DNA of 64,000 nucleotides from an uncultured Pelagibacteraceae bacterium (lineage in GTDB: Bacteria > Pseudomonadota > Alphaproteobacteria > Pelagibacterales > Pelagibacteraceae): contig CACEVB010000006.1 of the NCBI GenBank assembly GCA_902562875.1, positions 1 to 64,000 of the forward strand, in the 5' to 3' direction. The notes under the pieces were generated by a model. It did not search any database, was not told the origin of the DNA, and saw only the letters and a list, made by a program, of their open reading frames with translations. The first letter of the stretch is position 1, and the number at the start of each line of letters is the position of its first letter. The translations under genes were made by a program, and so were the position numbers. This document shows positions 38,603 to 47,909 of the stretch, in pieces.

Positions 38603-39172
38603 TTAAGGTTCTAATTCAACATCCCAGTATAAATAGTCCATCCAACTTTTATGTAGAAAATTAGGTGGAAAGTTTTTTCCATTCTTATGAAGGTCTTCAG
38701 TACTTGGCCTATATGGTTTTTGATTTAATACCATGCCTGAATTTTCAAATAATCTTCCTCCCTTTTTAACATTACAACTTGAACAAGCTGTTACCACATT
38801 GTCCCAATCAGTTTTTCCTCCTTTTGATCTAGGGAGTAGATGATCAAAGGTTAATTCTTTACCACTACCACAATATTGACATAAGAATTTATCTCTTAAA
38901 AAAACATTAAATCTTGTAAAATTTGGATTTGAAAGCGGTCTAACAAATGATTTTAGAGCAATTACACTTGGAAGTTTCATACTGAATGAGGGACTTCTTA
39001 TTGCTCTGTCATAATAACTAACAATAGAGACCCTATTTAAAAAAACAGATTTTATAGAATCTTGCCAACACCAAAGCGATAACGGATAATAACTCAAGGG
39101 TCTATAATCAGCATTAAGCACTAAAGCAGGACACTTTTCTAAAGAAAGTTTAGTATCAATTGTATTATTCAT
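38603..39172 (-). CDS. HNH endonuclease family protein
   Basis: A 189-aa protein. The N-terminal part (CPALVLNADYRPLSYYPLSL) is typical of a family found widely in alphaproteobacteria and cyanobacteria. The HNH domain has zinc cysteines CQYC and CSSCN, with the catalytic LTFDHLLPRSKGG between them and the WDNVV helix. It is a free-standing gene with no methylase or phage neighbour, so it is probably a housekeeping nuclease rather than a mobile element part. Function unproven. Confidence 0.88.
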   Translation of the reverse strand: MNNTIDTKLSLEKCPALVLNADYRPLSYYPLSLWCWQDSIKSVFLNRVSIVSYYDRAIRSPSFSMKLPSVIALKSFVRPLSNPNFTRFNVFLRDKFLCQYCGSGKELTFDHLLPRSKGGKTDWDNVVTACSSCNVKKGGRLFENSGMVLNQKPYRPSTEDLHKNGKNFPPNFLHKSWMDYLYWDVELEP

Positions 39173-39240
39173 AATTTAGATTAACCTATTAAAAATTATT
39201 TTTCAATGGAACAAATAGTAAAGCAATTGATTAAATATTT

Positions 39241-39897
39241 TTAATTAAAATTGGATTTAATAAATTGTAATGCTAAGCTTGAAGCTTCTAGCGGTATAGT
39301 ATGTTCAGTATTTTTAATCATTTTTGTAATAACATGTACTTTTTGTCTTAAAAGAAAATCTTTGGTCTCAAGCAAGTTATTGGGTGGGACAATAGTATCC
39401 ATATCTCCATGAAGTAACAAAAATTTTGGTTTTGTTTTTATCCTATTTTCAAGATTTTTTTTATTTATAATTTTACCTGAAAAACCTACTACACAGTTAT
39501 ATTCCGTATTTGAAACTAAACCTAAGTTTATTGACATCATACAGCCTTGACTAAATCCACAAAGACATATTTGATTATTACTTAAATTAAACTCTTTTTT
39601 AATCTCACTCACAAACTCATTGAGTATTCTTTCACTCTTTAATGAATGGTCTAAAATATAACTTTCTTCTTCTGTTGAAAGGTCAAACCATTGATAGCCA
39701 TTTGGGTTTATGCTACAAACTTCATGTCCGTTTGGACATATAAAAACTGTATTGGTTAAATGTCTTTTCCAATTATATGCTAACATACTTATATCTTTAC
39801 CGTCACCGCCATATCCATGTAGCAATAAAATAGCATTTTTAATCTCAGCATTTTTTTCTGGTTTAATTATAATGCTATCTAGTCTAAACTTTTTCAT
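39241..39897 (-). CDS. Phospholipase/carboxylesterase family serine esterase
   Basis: A 218-aa alpha/beta hydrolase of the carboxylesterase family (YpfH-like). ILLLHGYGGDGKD (about 22-34) forms the oxyanion region, Ser sits in CGFSQGCMM, Asp in HGDMDTIVP and His in NTEHTIP. There is no signal peptide, so it is cytoplasmic. It lies 6 bp after the TlpA gene on the same strand. The substrate is unknown. Confidence 0.85.
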   Translation of the reverse strand: MKKFRLDSIIIKPEKNAEIKNAILLLHGYGGDGKDISMLAYNWKRHLTNTVFICPNGHEVCSINPNGYQWFDLSTEEESYILDHSLKSERILNEFVSEIKKEFNLSNNQICLCGFSQGCMMSINLGLVSNTEYNCVVGFSGKIINKKNLENRIKTKPKFLLLHGDMDTIVPPNNLLETKDFLLRQKVHVITKMIKNTEHTIPLEASSLALQFIKSNFN

Positions 39898-39903
39898 AAT
39901 TTT

Positions 39904-40434
39904 TTAATCAAATTTTTTTAACCAACTTATAAATTTCTTATTGTCAAAATCTGCTGAACCTATAACTCTCCCTAGTTCATCACCTTCTTTGTTAATAATA
40001 ATAGAGGTAGGCACGCCTCTTAACATAAGTTTTTTTGGTAACTGCAGTGTATCATCATAATAAATATTCAAATTTTTGATATTAACTTCTTTAAAAAATT
40101 CTTTTGATTTTAGTAAATCTTCTCGACCAATATTAATAGGTATTACATAAAGATTTTTGAAATCCTTCCTTGCTTTCAATCTATCTAAAGACGGCATTTC
40201 TTCTCTACATGGGGCACACCATGTTGCCCAGAAATTCAATATAACTAATTTATTTTTATATTTTGACAATGTTAATAATTTATTATTAACGTTTTTAAAC
40301 TCTATAAAATCGAGTTTTTTAGCTTTTTTATGTATTACTAAATTCTTAAAAGCAGGCTGTTCTATTGCATATGTATAAGTTGGTGATATTAAATATGATA
40401 CTAAAATAATAACTTTAAAAAAAAATAATCTCAT
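39904..40434 (-). CDS. TlpA-family thiol-disulfide oxidoreductase
   Basis: A 176-aa exported protein. The signal peptide is MRLFFFKVIILVSYLISPTYTYA. The thioredoxin fold has ILNFWATWCAPCREEMPSL with Cys73 and Cys76 and the cis-Pro in RGVPTSIIIN. It is a periplasmic reductant, often for cytochrome c maturation or copper delivery. It is divergent from argH with only 18 bp between the starts; in alphaproteobacteria tlpA beside argH is a recurring arrangement. Confidence 0.9.
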   Translation of the reverse strand: MRLFFFKVIILVSYLISPTYTYAIEQPAFKNLVIHKKAKKLDFIEFKNVNNKLLTLSKYKNKLVILNFWATWCAPCREEMPSLDRLKARKDFKNLYVIPINIGREDLLKSKEFFKEVNIKNLNIYYDDTLQLPKKLMLRGVPTSIIINKEGDELGRVIGSADFDNKKFISWLKKFD

Positions 40435-40452
40435 ATAGGCTAAACATTTAAC

Positions 40453-41847
40453 ATGACAAAAAATAAAAACAATCAGTCAGTTTGGTCGTCTAGAATAAAA
40501 AAAAATAAAAGTACTCTTTTTGAAAAGATAGGATCATCTATAAATATAGATAAAAGATTGTATAAAGAGGACATTAATTGTTCACTGACACATGTAGATA
40601 TGCTTTTTAGACAAAAAATAATTTCATTTAAAGTTAAAAATAAAATTTTTTTTGGTTTAAACAAAATTAAAAATGAGATTACAAAAAAAAAATTTATCTT
40701 TAAAAATAGAGATGAGGATATACATATGAGTATCGAAAGAAGACTTCATGAGATAATTGGAGATGATGCTGGTTTTATTCATTCTGGTAGATCAAGAAAT
40801 GATCAAGTTGTAACAGATTTAAAAGTTTGGATGAAAGAATCTACAAATCAGATAATTAGTTATTTAAGGTCTAATCAAAAAACCATATTGCAATTATCTG
40901 AAAAAAATATTTATACTATTATGCCTGGTTTTACTCATTTAAAAAATGCACAACCAATTTCTTTATGTCATTATCTTCTTGCATACATAGAAATATTTGA
41001 AAGAGATAAAAAAAGATTTGAATATAATCTTAAAAATTTAAATGAAAATCCTTTAGGCGTGGCTGCACTAAGTGGAACTAGTTTTAATATAGATAGAAAT
41101 TACACTACAAAAAAACTGAACTTCTCAAAACCAACAAATAATTCAATAGATACGGTATCTGATAGAGATTTTGTTGTAGATTTTATTTACGCATCGTCTA
41201 TGTGTTCAATGCATATTTCAAGACTATCTGAGGAATTAATAATTTGGAACTCAGATGGTTTCAAATTAGTAAAACTCAACGACAGAATTGTAACCGGCTC
41301 ATCAATCATGCCACAAAAAAAAAACCCTGATCCATTAGAATATCTAAGAGGACAAACAGGAATATTTTATGGTAATTTAGTTTCGATGTTAACAATATTA
41401 AAAGGTCTTCCTTTAAGTTATTTTAAAGATCTTCAAGATGACAAAAAATTAATTTTTGAAACATTCGATAATCTTAAAAATTGTTTATTACTTACAAACG
41501 AAGTCTTAAAAAATATTATTTTCAATAAAAAAAATATGTTGGAACTAGCAGAAAAAGGTTTTTTAACAGCTACCGACTTGGCAGATTATATTGTTAAAAA
41601 ACATAACTACCCATTTAGAAAATCGTATAATTTGACAGCAAAAATTGTAAATTTCTGCGAAAAAAATAATAAATCATTTAAAGATTTAAAAATTAATGAA
41701 ATAAAAAAAATTGATTCACAATTAGAGAATGATATTTTAAAAGTATTCGATTTAAACAACTCTATAAGTTCAAAAAAATCGTTTGGTGGAACATCTTTTG
41801 ATAATATAAAAAAAATGATAAAAAAGTATAAAAAGGAATTGAGATGA
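40453..41847 (+). CDS. argH: Argininosuccinate lyase
   Basis: Last step of arginine synthesis: cleaves argininosuccinate to arginine and fumarate. It has 464 aa. HSGRSRNDQVVTDLKVWM (about 111-128) and the family signature GSSIMPQKKNPDPLEYLRG (about 281) with catalytic Ser are present, and the start W-S-S-R-I-K matches the family. It ends in an ATGA overlap with the small lipoprotein gene, then lysA. Confidence 0.97.
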   Translation: MTKNKNNQSVWSSRIKKNKSTLFEKIGSSINIDKRLYKEDINCSLTHVDMLFRQKIISFKVKNKIFFGLNKIKNEITKKKFIFKNRDEDIHMSIERRLHEIIGDDAGFIHSGRSRNDQVVTDLKVWMKESTNQIISYLRSNQKTILQLSEKNIYTIMPGFTHLKNAQPISLCHYLLAYIEIFERDKKRFEYNLKNLNENPLGVAALSGTSFNIDRNYTTKKLNFSKPTNNSIDTVSDRDFVVDFIYASSMCSMHISRLSEELIIWNSDGFKLVKLNDRIVTGSSIMPQKKNPDPLEYLRGQTGIFYGNLVSMLTILKGLPLSYFKDLQDDKKLIFETFDNLKNCLLLTNEVLKNIIFNKKNMLELAEKGFLTATDLADYIVKKHNYPFRKSYNLTAKIVNFCEKNNKSFKDLKINEIKKIDSQLENDILKVFDLNNSISSKKSFGGTSFDNIKKMIKKYKKELR

Positions 41848-41960
41848 AAGTATTAGTAATAATATTTATTATTTTTAATCTATTGGTATCATGTGGAAAA
41901 AAAGGTGATCCTGAATTTAAAAGTGAATTTATTAAACAGAATTATACTAAAAAAATTTAA
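41844..41960 (+). CDS. LptM-like small lipoprotein (38 aa)
   Basis: The product starts MKVLVIIFIIFNLLVS, followed by lipobox Cys17 in LVSCGKKGDPEF, a type II signal peptide leaving a mature peptide of about 22 residues. The CGKKGDP start resembles the LptM/YifL family, which assists maturation of the LptD outer-membrane translocon. Its place between argH and lysA, with a 4-bp overlap (ATGA) and a TAATG overlap, is the usual position of that family in proteobacteria. Confidence 0.82.
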   Translation: MKVLVIIFIIFNLLVSCGKKGDPEFKSEFIKQNYTKKI

Positions 41961-43174
41961 TGTATTATAAAAAAAATAAATATTTTTTTGAAAAAATTAA
42001 TGCAATTTCAGTTGCTAAAGAATTTGGTACACCATTATATGTTTACTCATATAATAAAATTAAAAAAAATGTAATTAATTTCAAAAATTATTTTAAATCT
42101 TTTAATCCATTAGTTTGTTTTTCTGTTAAATCTAATTCAAACCTAAGTATCTTAAAAATTATAGGTAAATTTGGTTTAGGTGCAGATGTTGTATCTATAG
42201 GAGAATTAATGAAAGTATTAAAAGCTGGGATAAAACCCAATAAAATTGTTTTTTCAGGTGTGGGTAAAAATTCTAAAGAAATAGAATATGCTATCAAAAA
42301 AAAAATTTTATTAATAAACGCAGAGTCAGTAGAAGAAATAATTGAAATTGAAAAGATAGCAAAAAAGAGAAAGGAAATAGTAAATATTGGTATAAGACTA
42401 AACCCTGATACAGATGCTAAAACAATAAGTAAGATTTCTACAGGAAAAAAAGAAGATAAATTTGGTGTGAGCGAAAAGAAATTGTCTGAGATAATTAATA
42501 ATTATAAATCATCCAAATTTATAAAAATAAAATGCCTAAGTGTTCATATTGGAAGCCAAATAACTTCGAATAAACCATACGACATGATGTTAAAAGTAAT
42601 TAATAGAGTGATAAATAAAATTAAATTTAAATTTGAATATATAGACCTTGGTGGTGGAATGGGGATTGAGTATGAAATTAAACAAAAAAAACTTAACTAC
42701 AAGAATTATTGCGACTCTATAAAGAATTTTTTAAAAAAAAATAATTCTAAGATAATTTTTGAACCAGGACGGTCAATAATTGGCGATGCTGGAATATTGT
42801 TAACAAAGGTCATATATATAAAAAAAACAAGAAACAAAAACTTTGTTATTTTAGATGCTGCAATGAATGATCTGATTAGGCCAGCCTTATATAATGCTAA
42901 GCATAGAATAAATCCTTGTGATAAAAAAGGTAAATACGAAAAGAAGTTACACGAGTTTGTTGGTCCAATATGCGAAACCTCTGATAGCTTTCTTTTGACT
43001 AAAAAATATAAAAAATTAAAACCAGGTGAAATTATGTTGATTCATGACGTTGGTGCATATGGAATGGTTCTATCATCTAATTATAATCTTAGACCTAAAC
43101 CTGCTGAGGTATTAATCAATGGATCAAAACCTATTATTATAAAAAAAAGACAAAATATTAGAGACATTATTTAA
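41960..43174 (+). CDS. lysA: Diaminopimelate decarboxylase
   Basis: Final lysine-synthesis enzyme; PLP-dependent, 404 aa. The PLP Lys57 is in CFSVKSNSN; other signs are GADVVSIGEL, HIGSQI, the phosphate-binding YIDLGGGMG, EPGRSIIGDAG, and GPICETSDSF with the active-site Cys. The alanine-racemase-like barrel is N-terminal and a beta domain C-terminal. It is coupled to the lipoprotein gene by TAATG and followed after 7 bp by plsC. Confidence 0.96.
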   Translation: MYYKKNKYFFEKINAISVAKEFGTPLYVYSYNKIKKNVINFKNYFKSFNPLVCFSVKSNSNLSILKIIGKFGLGADVVSIGELMKVLKAGIKPNKIVFSGVGKNSKEIEYAIKKKILLINAESVEEIIEIEKIAKKRKEIVNIGIRLNPDTDAKTISKISTGKKEDKFGVSEKKLSEIINNYKSSKFIKIKCLSVHIGSQITSNKPYDMMLKVINRVINKIKFKFEYIDLGGGMGIEYEIKQKKLNYKNYCDSIKNFLKKNNSKIIFEPGRSIIGDAGILLTKVIYIKKTRNKNFVILDAAMNDLIRPALYNAKHRINPCDKKGKYEKKLHEFVGPICETSDSFLLTKKYKKLKPGEIMLIHDVGAYGMVLSSNYNLRPKPAEVLINGSKPIIIKKRQNIRDII

Positions 43175-43181
43175 TAAATAA

Positions 43182-43880
43182 ATGATAAGGGGTTTTCTTT
43201 TTAAATTTTTTTTCTATTTAGGTTTAGTATCCTTGTGTATTGTTTTTCTGCCAGCATTATTAATGCCAAAAAAAATTGTAAGTTTTGCAGGTAAACTAAG
43301 TGGATACTGGTCGCTAATATGTTTAAAATTTATTTTATCTACTAAAATTAATGTTGTAGGACAAGAAAACTTAATAAAAGACGAAAAATTTTTTGTTGCC
43401 TGTACTCATCAATCTGCTTTTGAAACTTTTTATTTACAAACCATTTTAAACTCACCTTATTTTATAATTAAAAAAGAGCTAACTAAAATTCCTATTTTTG
43501 GAAACTACTTAAAAAAAATTGGCTGTATTTGGATAGATAGGGATAAAATAAGCAGAGATAACATTGAATTTTCAGAAAAATTAAAATCCTCAATTAAAAC
43601 ATTAAAAGAACCATTGGTTATATTTCCTCAGGGTAAGAGGTTTAAAGCATCAGAAAGACCAGTATTTAAAAAGGGTGTATTAAGAATCTATAATTTGAAT
43701 TTACAATGTCAGCCAATTGTCATGAATTCAGGTGATGTATGGCCAAAAAAAGGTGAGGTAAAAGCTAATAGTATATTAAATATATCAATATTAAAGCCAA
43801 TAGAAAATAATTTGGATAGCAATGTTTTTATCAAAAAGTTACAAAATGAAATGTACAATGCATTAGATAATTTAAATTAG
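43182..43880 (+). CDS. plsC: 1-acyl-sn-glycerol-3-phosphate acyltransferase (PlsC-like)
   Basis: A 232-aa membrane enzyme making phosphatidic acid. An N-terminal hydrophobic segment (about 5-30) is followed by motif I CTHQSAFET (an H-x4-E variant of H-x4-D seen in alphaproteobacterial members), motif II IDRDK, and motif III FPQGKRFK in place of the usual FPEGTR. These variants may alter acyl specificity; a lyso-ornithine-lipid type acyltransferase is possible. It overlaps the convergent dnaN end by 4 bp. Confidence 0.82.
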   Translation: MIRGFLFKFFFYLGLVSLCIVFLPALLMPKKIVSFAGKLSGYWSLICLKFILSTKINVVGQENLIKDEKFFVACTHQSAFETFYLQTILNSPYFIIKKELTKIPIFGNYLKKIGCIWIDRDKISRDNIEFSEKLKSSIKTLKEPLVIFPQGKRFKASERPVFKKGVLRIYNLNLQCQPIVMNSGDVWPKKGEVKANSILNISILKPIENNLDSNVFIKKLQNEMYNALDNLN

Positions 43881-44989
43881 CCTTTCATTGGCATAACTAC
43901 ATATATGCTATCAAAATCTGATGGATCTTTTATAAGAGCTGGAGACCCTGTATCTTTTAAATAAATTTCAATATTATCTCCTTCGAGTTGAGAACTTACA
44001 TCTATTAAATACCTAGAATTGAAACTAATTTCTAAATCATGGTCAAATTTTACGTTCAAATTTTCTTTTCCATCTCCACTGTTTGTATTATTTACAGATA
44101 GATCCAAGCTATCTTTTGTTAATTTAAATTTAACTCCATCTTTTTTGTCTAAAGATACCGATGCAACTCTATCAACTGAATTTATGAAAGATTTTAAACT
44201 AACCTGAAGCTTTTTTTGATTTTCCTTAGGTATAACTTGAACATAATTAGGAAATTTACCGTCGATTAATTTTGATATCAAAGTGCTGTTATTTAAATCA
44301 AACTTTATTTTTGTTTTTATATTTGAAATTTTGACGTCCCCATCAAAATCATCTAATAATGAGCAGAGCTGAAATATCGTTTTTTTTGGCAAAATAACTG
44401 GTTCAAAATCAATTTCATTTTTTAGTTTTACTTTTGAAATAGACATACGATGACTATCTGTTGCAACCGCAGTTAAATAAGGTTTTTCATTAATTTGTGT
44501 TTTATGTAAAAAGATGCCACTTAAATAGTGTCTTGTTTCATCTGTTGAAACTGAAAATTTACACTTATTTAGTAATTTCAACAAGTTTTTTGAATTTATA
44601 GAAAATTCGTTTTGGTTAAAATTTTCGTCTGTAAGAGGAAATTCTGAGGCATTTATACAATTTAAATTAAATTTAGAATTTTCTGACTCAAGACTTAATT
44701 TTGACTCTCCTAAAGCTGAAAATGTTATATTTTTTCCAGCTGATATTTTTCTTACTATATCATACATTATAGAAGATGAAGTTGTTGTCTTCCCACCTTC
44801 ATCTACTTTTATATTTTTAATTTTATTTATAAATATTAAATCTAAATCTGTTGCAGTAAGAGTTAGTTCAGAATTTGAAACACTTAACATCACATTTGAT
44901 AGGATGGGTAAAGTACTACGCTTTTCAATTACACCTTGACAATAGTTTAGTGATTTTTGTATGTCTTGTTGATTTACGCTAAATTTCAT
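43877..44989 (-). CDS. dnaN: DNA polymerase III beta sliding clamp
   Basis: A 370-aa protein with three repeated clamp domains. The start MKFSVNQQDIQKSLNYCQGV, TLPILSNVMLSV, RHYLSGIFLH, ATDSHRMS and the C-terminal YVVMPMKG are standard. It gives processivity to DNA polymerase III. Its start overlaps the dnaA end by 11 bp, the conserved dnaA-dnaN pair; recF and gyrB do not follow here. Confidence 0.97.
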   Translation of the reverse strand: MKFSVNQQDIQKSLNYCQGVIEKRSTLPILSNVMLSVSNSELTLTATDLDLIFINKIKNIKVDEGGKTTTSSSIMYDIVRKISAGKNITFSALGESKLSLESENSKFNLNCINASEFPLTDENFNQNEFSINSKNLLKLLNKCKFSVSTDETRHYLSGIFLHKTQINEKPYLTAVATDSHRMSISKVKLKNEIDFEPVILPKKTIFQLCSLLDDFDGDVKISNIKTKIKFDLNNSTLISKLIDGKFPNYVQVIPKENQKKLQVSLKSFINSVDRVASVSLDKKDGVKFKLTKDSLDLSVNNTNSGDGKENLNVKFDHDLEISFNSRYLIDVSSQLEGDNIEIYLKDTGSPALIKDPSDFDSIYVVMPMKG

Positions 44990-46424
44990 TTTGTTTTTTA
45001 AATAGAATTTTATTTTTTAAACTCTCAATATTCATATTTAACTCAGTGTCATTTTTCCTAAGTTTATCGATTGTTTTTACCGAATGAATAACAGTTGTAT
45101 GATCTCTATTCGAAAAAGCCCTACCAATCTCTGGCAGTGATTTTGTTGTTAAAGATTTAGATAAATAAATAGCTGCTTGTCTTGGTCTTACAAGGTAACG
45201 AGATCTTCTAGCTGATAGCATCTCATTTTTGCTTATTTTAAAAAACTTACAAACTTCAGTCTGAATGTGATCTATTGAGACATTATTTTCATGTATATTT
45301 AATAAATCTTTTAAAATAATTTTTGTTTCAATTATATTTGGTAATTTGTTATAAATTTTCGAGAAGGAGACAATTCTATTTAAAGATCCAATCAACTCTC
45401 TTATACTAGTCTTAATTTCTAAACTTATAAATTTTTTAATATCCTCTGAAATAGCAATATTATTATTATTTAAAATGCTTAATTCGTCGGATTTTTTGCT
45501 TAAAATTTTATATCTCAGTTCATAATCTGGTTCTTGTATATCAACAACTAAGCCACCAGAAAATCTAGATTTTAATCTTTCTTGAATTCTCTGAAGTTTA
45601 TTTGGCGGCCTATCAGAAGTTAGAACAATTTGCGAACCTTTGTCTAATAAAGAATTAAATGTGTGAAAGAACTCTTCTTGCATTGCTTCTTTTCCATTCA
45701 TAAATTGTATATCGTCGATAAGGAATACATCTGTGCTTCTAAAGTATTCTTTAAATTTCACCATGTCATATGATTTGATTGATTTAACGAATTGATACAT
45801 GAATCTTTCAGCAGAAATAAAAACTACTTTGTTATCAGCTTTTAGCTTTGATCCTATTGAGTTTAATAGGTGAGTTTTCCCCATACCTACTCCACCATAA
45901 AGATAAAGAGGATTATAATGTGCCATATCTTCTGATACTTTTTTAGAGGCTTCAAACGCAAGTTTGTTGCTGTTCCCAATTATGAAATTATCAAAGTTTT
46001 TTTTTGGATCTATCCTATTATACTGTAAGAAAGAATCTTTTATAAAAGAAACTGATGTATCAACATCTTTTAACTCATTTTTTTGACTAAAAGAATTTTT
46101 CTCATTCATATTTTTGATATTAAATTCAATTCTAATAATATCTTTTTTCTGTTTTTTGATAATTTGAAGTATCTGATCTAAATATCTAGATGTAATCCAA
46201 TCTCTGATAAATCTTGTTGAAACAGATAATATTATATAATTATTTTGCTCCTCTACAAAATCCATCTTCTTTAACCAGCTTTCATAGATTTCTGAACCAA
46301 ATTTTTCTTTAAATATTTTTTGTATTTGTAGCCAGTTTACTTTATGTAAATTTTGATTTAAATTTTCAGGTAAAATATTTTTCATTGAAGATAAACTGTT
46401 ATGACTGTAATAATTTTTATTCAA
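44979..46424 (-). CDS. dnaA: Chromosomal replication initiator DnaA
   Basis: A 481-aa protein. Domain I is about 25-105, with a short linker. The AAA+ domain has Walker A YGGVGMGKTHLL (177-184 core), Walker B DVFLIDDIQFM, and the arginine finger region RLKSRFSGGLVV. Domain IV DNA-binding signature: ARRSRYLVRPRQAAIYLS and RDHTTVIHSV. It overlaps dnaN by 11 bp. The 277-bp gap upstream (46425-46701) should hold the promoter. Confidence 0.97.
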   Translation of the reverse strand: MNKNYYSHNSLSSMKNILPENLNQNLHKVNWLQIQKIFKEKFGSEIYESWLKKMDFVEEQNNYIILSVSTRFIRDWITSRYLDQILQIIKKQKKDIIRIEFNIKNMNEKNSFSQKNELKDVDTSVSFIKDSFLQYNRIDPKKNFDNFIIGNSNKLAFEASKKVSEDMAHYNPLYLYGGVGMGKTHLLNSIGSKLKADNKVVFISAERFMYQFVKSIKSYDMVKFKEYFRSTDVFLIDDIQFMNGKEAMQEEFFHTFNSLLDKGSQIVLTSDRPPNKLQRIQERLKSRFSGGLVVDIQEPDYELRYKILSKKSDELSILNNNNIAISEDIKKFISLEIKTSIRELIGSLNRIVSFSKIYNKLPNIIETKIILKDLLNIHENNVSIDHIQTEVCKFFKISKNEMLSARRSRYLVRPRQAAIYLSKSLTTKSLPEIGRAFSNRDHTTVIHSVKTIDKLRKNDTELNMNIESLKNKILFKKQNEI

Positions 46425-46701
46425 TAAAATTTTTTAAAAAATAAAAAAAATTTGTAATCTACAATTGTAAAATCTTTACTAGAATACAACTCAAAGTTAA
46501 ATCAGATCAAAAATTTAAAAGTTAGTAAATATTTATTTACTTTAAAAAATTAAAAATTAACTACATATAGTTATAGTTTTTCAAAATAAATTGTATTTAG
46601 TGTCAACCAGAAAATAAATTAGTTTGAAAGTTGAATCTTAAATTTTCAATTACAGATTTAGAAACTTTTAAAATTATGCACTTAAGAATAAAAACTTATA
46701 A
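46425..46701. other. dnaA upstream gap (277 bp), probable promoter region
   Basis: Almost pure A/T. A perfect TTGACA (-35) for minus-strand transcription lies at 46606-46601, but no good -10 is found at 16-18 nt. One DnaA-box-like site, TTATGCACT at about 46675, matches TTATNCACA at all but the last base; a single imperfect site fits dnaA self-regulation better than an origin. No gene or RNA is seen. Confidence 0.4.
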
Positions 46702-46962
46702 CTAAAGGTTGTTTATTTTTTTTGTGATCCTTGAAATATTTCTTGACGCATTTTGCCTCTTAATTACACCAGTCTTTGCAATTTTCATTAGTTCTGAATT
46801 TAATTTGGGTAAAAAACTTAGCGCTTCTTTTTTATTTCCTTTATCAATTAAAACATTCATTTTTTTTACGGCTTTTCGGAATCTATTTTTTCTTGACTTG
46901 TTCACTATAGTTTGTCGAGATATTCTTCTAACACGTTTAATTGCAGATTTTGTATTTGCCAT
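46702..46962 (-). CDS. rpsT: 30S ribosomal protein S20
   Basis: An 86-aa basic helical protein: MANTKSAIKRVRRISRQTIVN, RKAVKKM and a C-terminal GVIKRQNASRNISRITKKI. It binds the 5' domain of 16S rRNA. The rpsT-dnaA order is common in alphaproteobacteria. mutM lies 48 bp upstream on the same strand. Confidence 0.97.
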   Translation of the reverse strand: MANTKSAIKRVRRISRQTIVNKSRKNRFRKAVKKMNVLIDKGNKKEALSFLPKLNSELMKIAKTGVIKRQNASRNISRITKKINNL

Positions 46963-47010
46963 AAGCGAATTTTATATATATCGCATACTATTTTTGGTCA
47001 ACAAATATAT

Positions 47011-47877
47011 CTAGCTTTTTTGACAATAAGAGCAATAAAAGGTTGATCTATTTGATATTGTTATTTTTTTAATAACTTGAATACAATTTTTATTTGTACA
47101 TTTTAAACCTTTTTTATTGTAAACTTTAAAGTCATCTTGAAACTTTCCTTCTATTCCATTTGCATTTTTAAAGTTTCTGATAGTGGAACCACCTTTTAAA
47201 ATTGCATTGTTTAAGACTTTTTTTGAGTAAAAAACTAGTTTTTTTATATCTATATCACTTAAATTTTTTCCTAATTTTTTTGGATTAATTTTTGAAAAAA
47301 AGAGAATTTCATTTGCATATATATTACCTATACCTGATATACATTTTTGGTCTAAAAGAATATTTTTAATATTTTTTTTTTTACTACCCAATATATTTTT
47401 AAGATGATTAACGTTAAAATTTTTATTTAATGGTTCTTTTTCGTAATTATCTAAATATTTATTTAAAATTTCTCTAGAATTAAAAATTTTTAGAAAACCA
47501 AATCTTCTTGGATCATTATATATAACTTTAAAATTATCAAAAAAAAATTCTATATGGTTATGTTTCTTTGGTAGATCACATGAATTATAAAAACTTAGAT
47601 TTGTATTCTTGATATTTTTATCTTTTTTAAGCAAATGCAAAGTTCCAGACATTCCAAAATGTATTATAAGATATTTATTATTATCTAATGCTATAATTAA
47701 ATATTTTGCTATCCTGAGCACATCTGTTATTTTTCTTTTTATCAGATAAGTTTCAAAGTTTTTTTTTAATTTAAACCTCAAATTTCTATTACTTACTTTG
47801 ACGTTTATTATTTTTTTATATATAATTGTTTTTTTTAACGATTGTTTGACTATTTCTACTTCTGGCAATTCTGGCAT
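47011..47877 (-). CDS. mutM: Formamidopyrimidine-DNA glycosylase (MutM/Fpg)
   Basis: Removes 8-oxoguanine and nicks the abasic site; 288 aa. The N-terminus MPELPEVEIV supplies the catalytic Pro2 and Glu3. The H2TH region has ILLDQKCISGIGNIYANEIL. The C-terminal zinc finger has CTNKNC and FYCSYCQ with the conserved R in SNRSTFYC. It is divergent from ubiE with 32 bp between the starts. Confidence 0.96.
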   Translation of the reverse strand: MPELPEVEIVKQSLKKTIIYKKIINVKVSNRNLRFKLKKNFETYLIKRKITDVLRIAKYLIIALDNNKYLIIHFGMSGTLHLLKKDKNIKNTNLSFYNSCDLPKKHNHIEFFFDNFKVIYNDPRRFGFLKIFNSREILNKYLDNYEKEPLNKNFNVNHLKNILGSKKKNIKNILLDQKCISGIGNIYANEILFFSKINPKKLGKNLSDIDIKKLVFYSKKVLNNAILKGGSTIRNFKNANGIEGKFQDDFKVYNKKGLKCTNKNCIQVIKKITISNRSTFYCSYCQKS

Positions 47878-47909
47878 TTGATACTATATTACTTTAAACA
47901 AATTATATT

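Noticed and set aside
38603-39172. HNH protein as part of a mobile or restriction system
   Set aside because: No methylase, specificity subunit or phage genes nearby; it looks like a conserved single gene.
46425-46701. Replication origin upstream of dnaA
   Set aside because: Only one imperfect DnaA box is visible and no box cluster; AT-richness alone means nothing in this genome.
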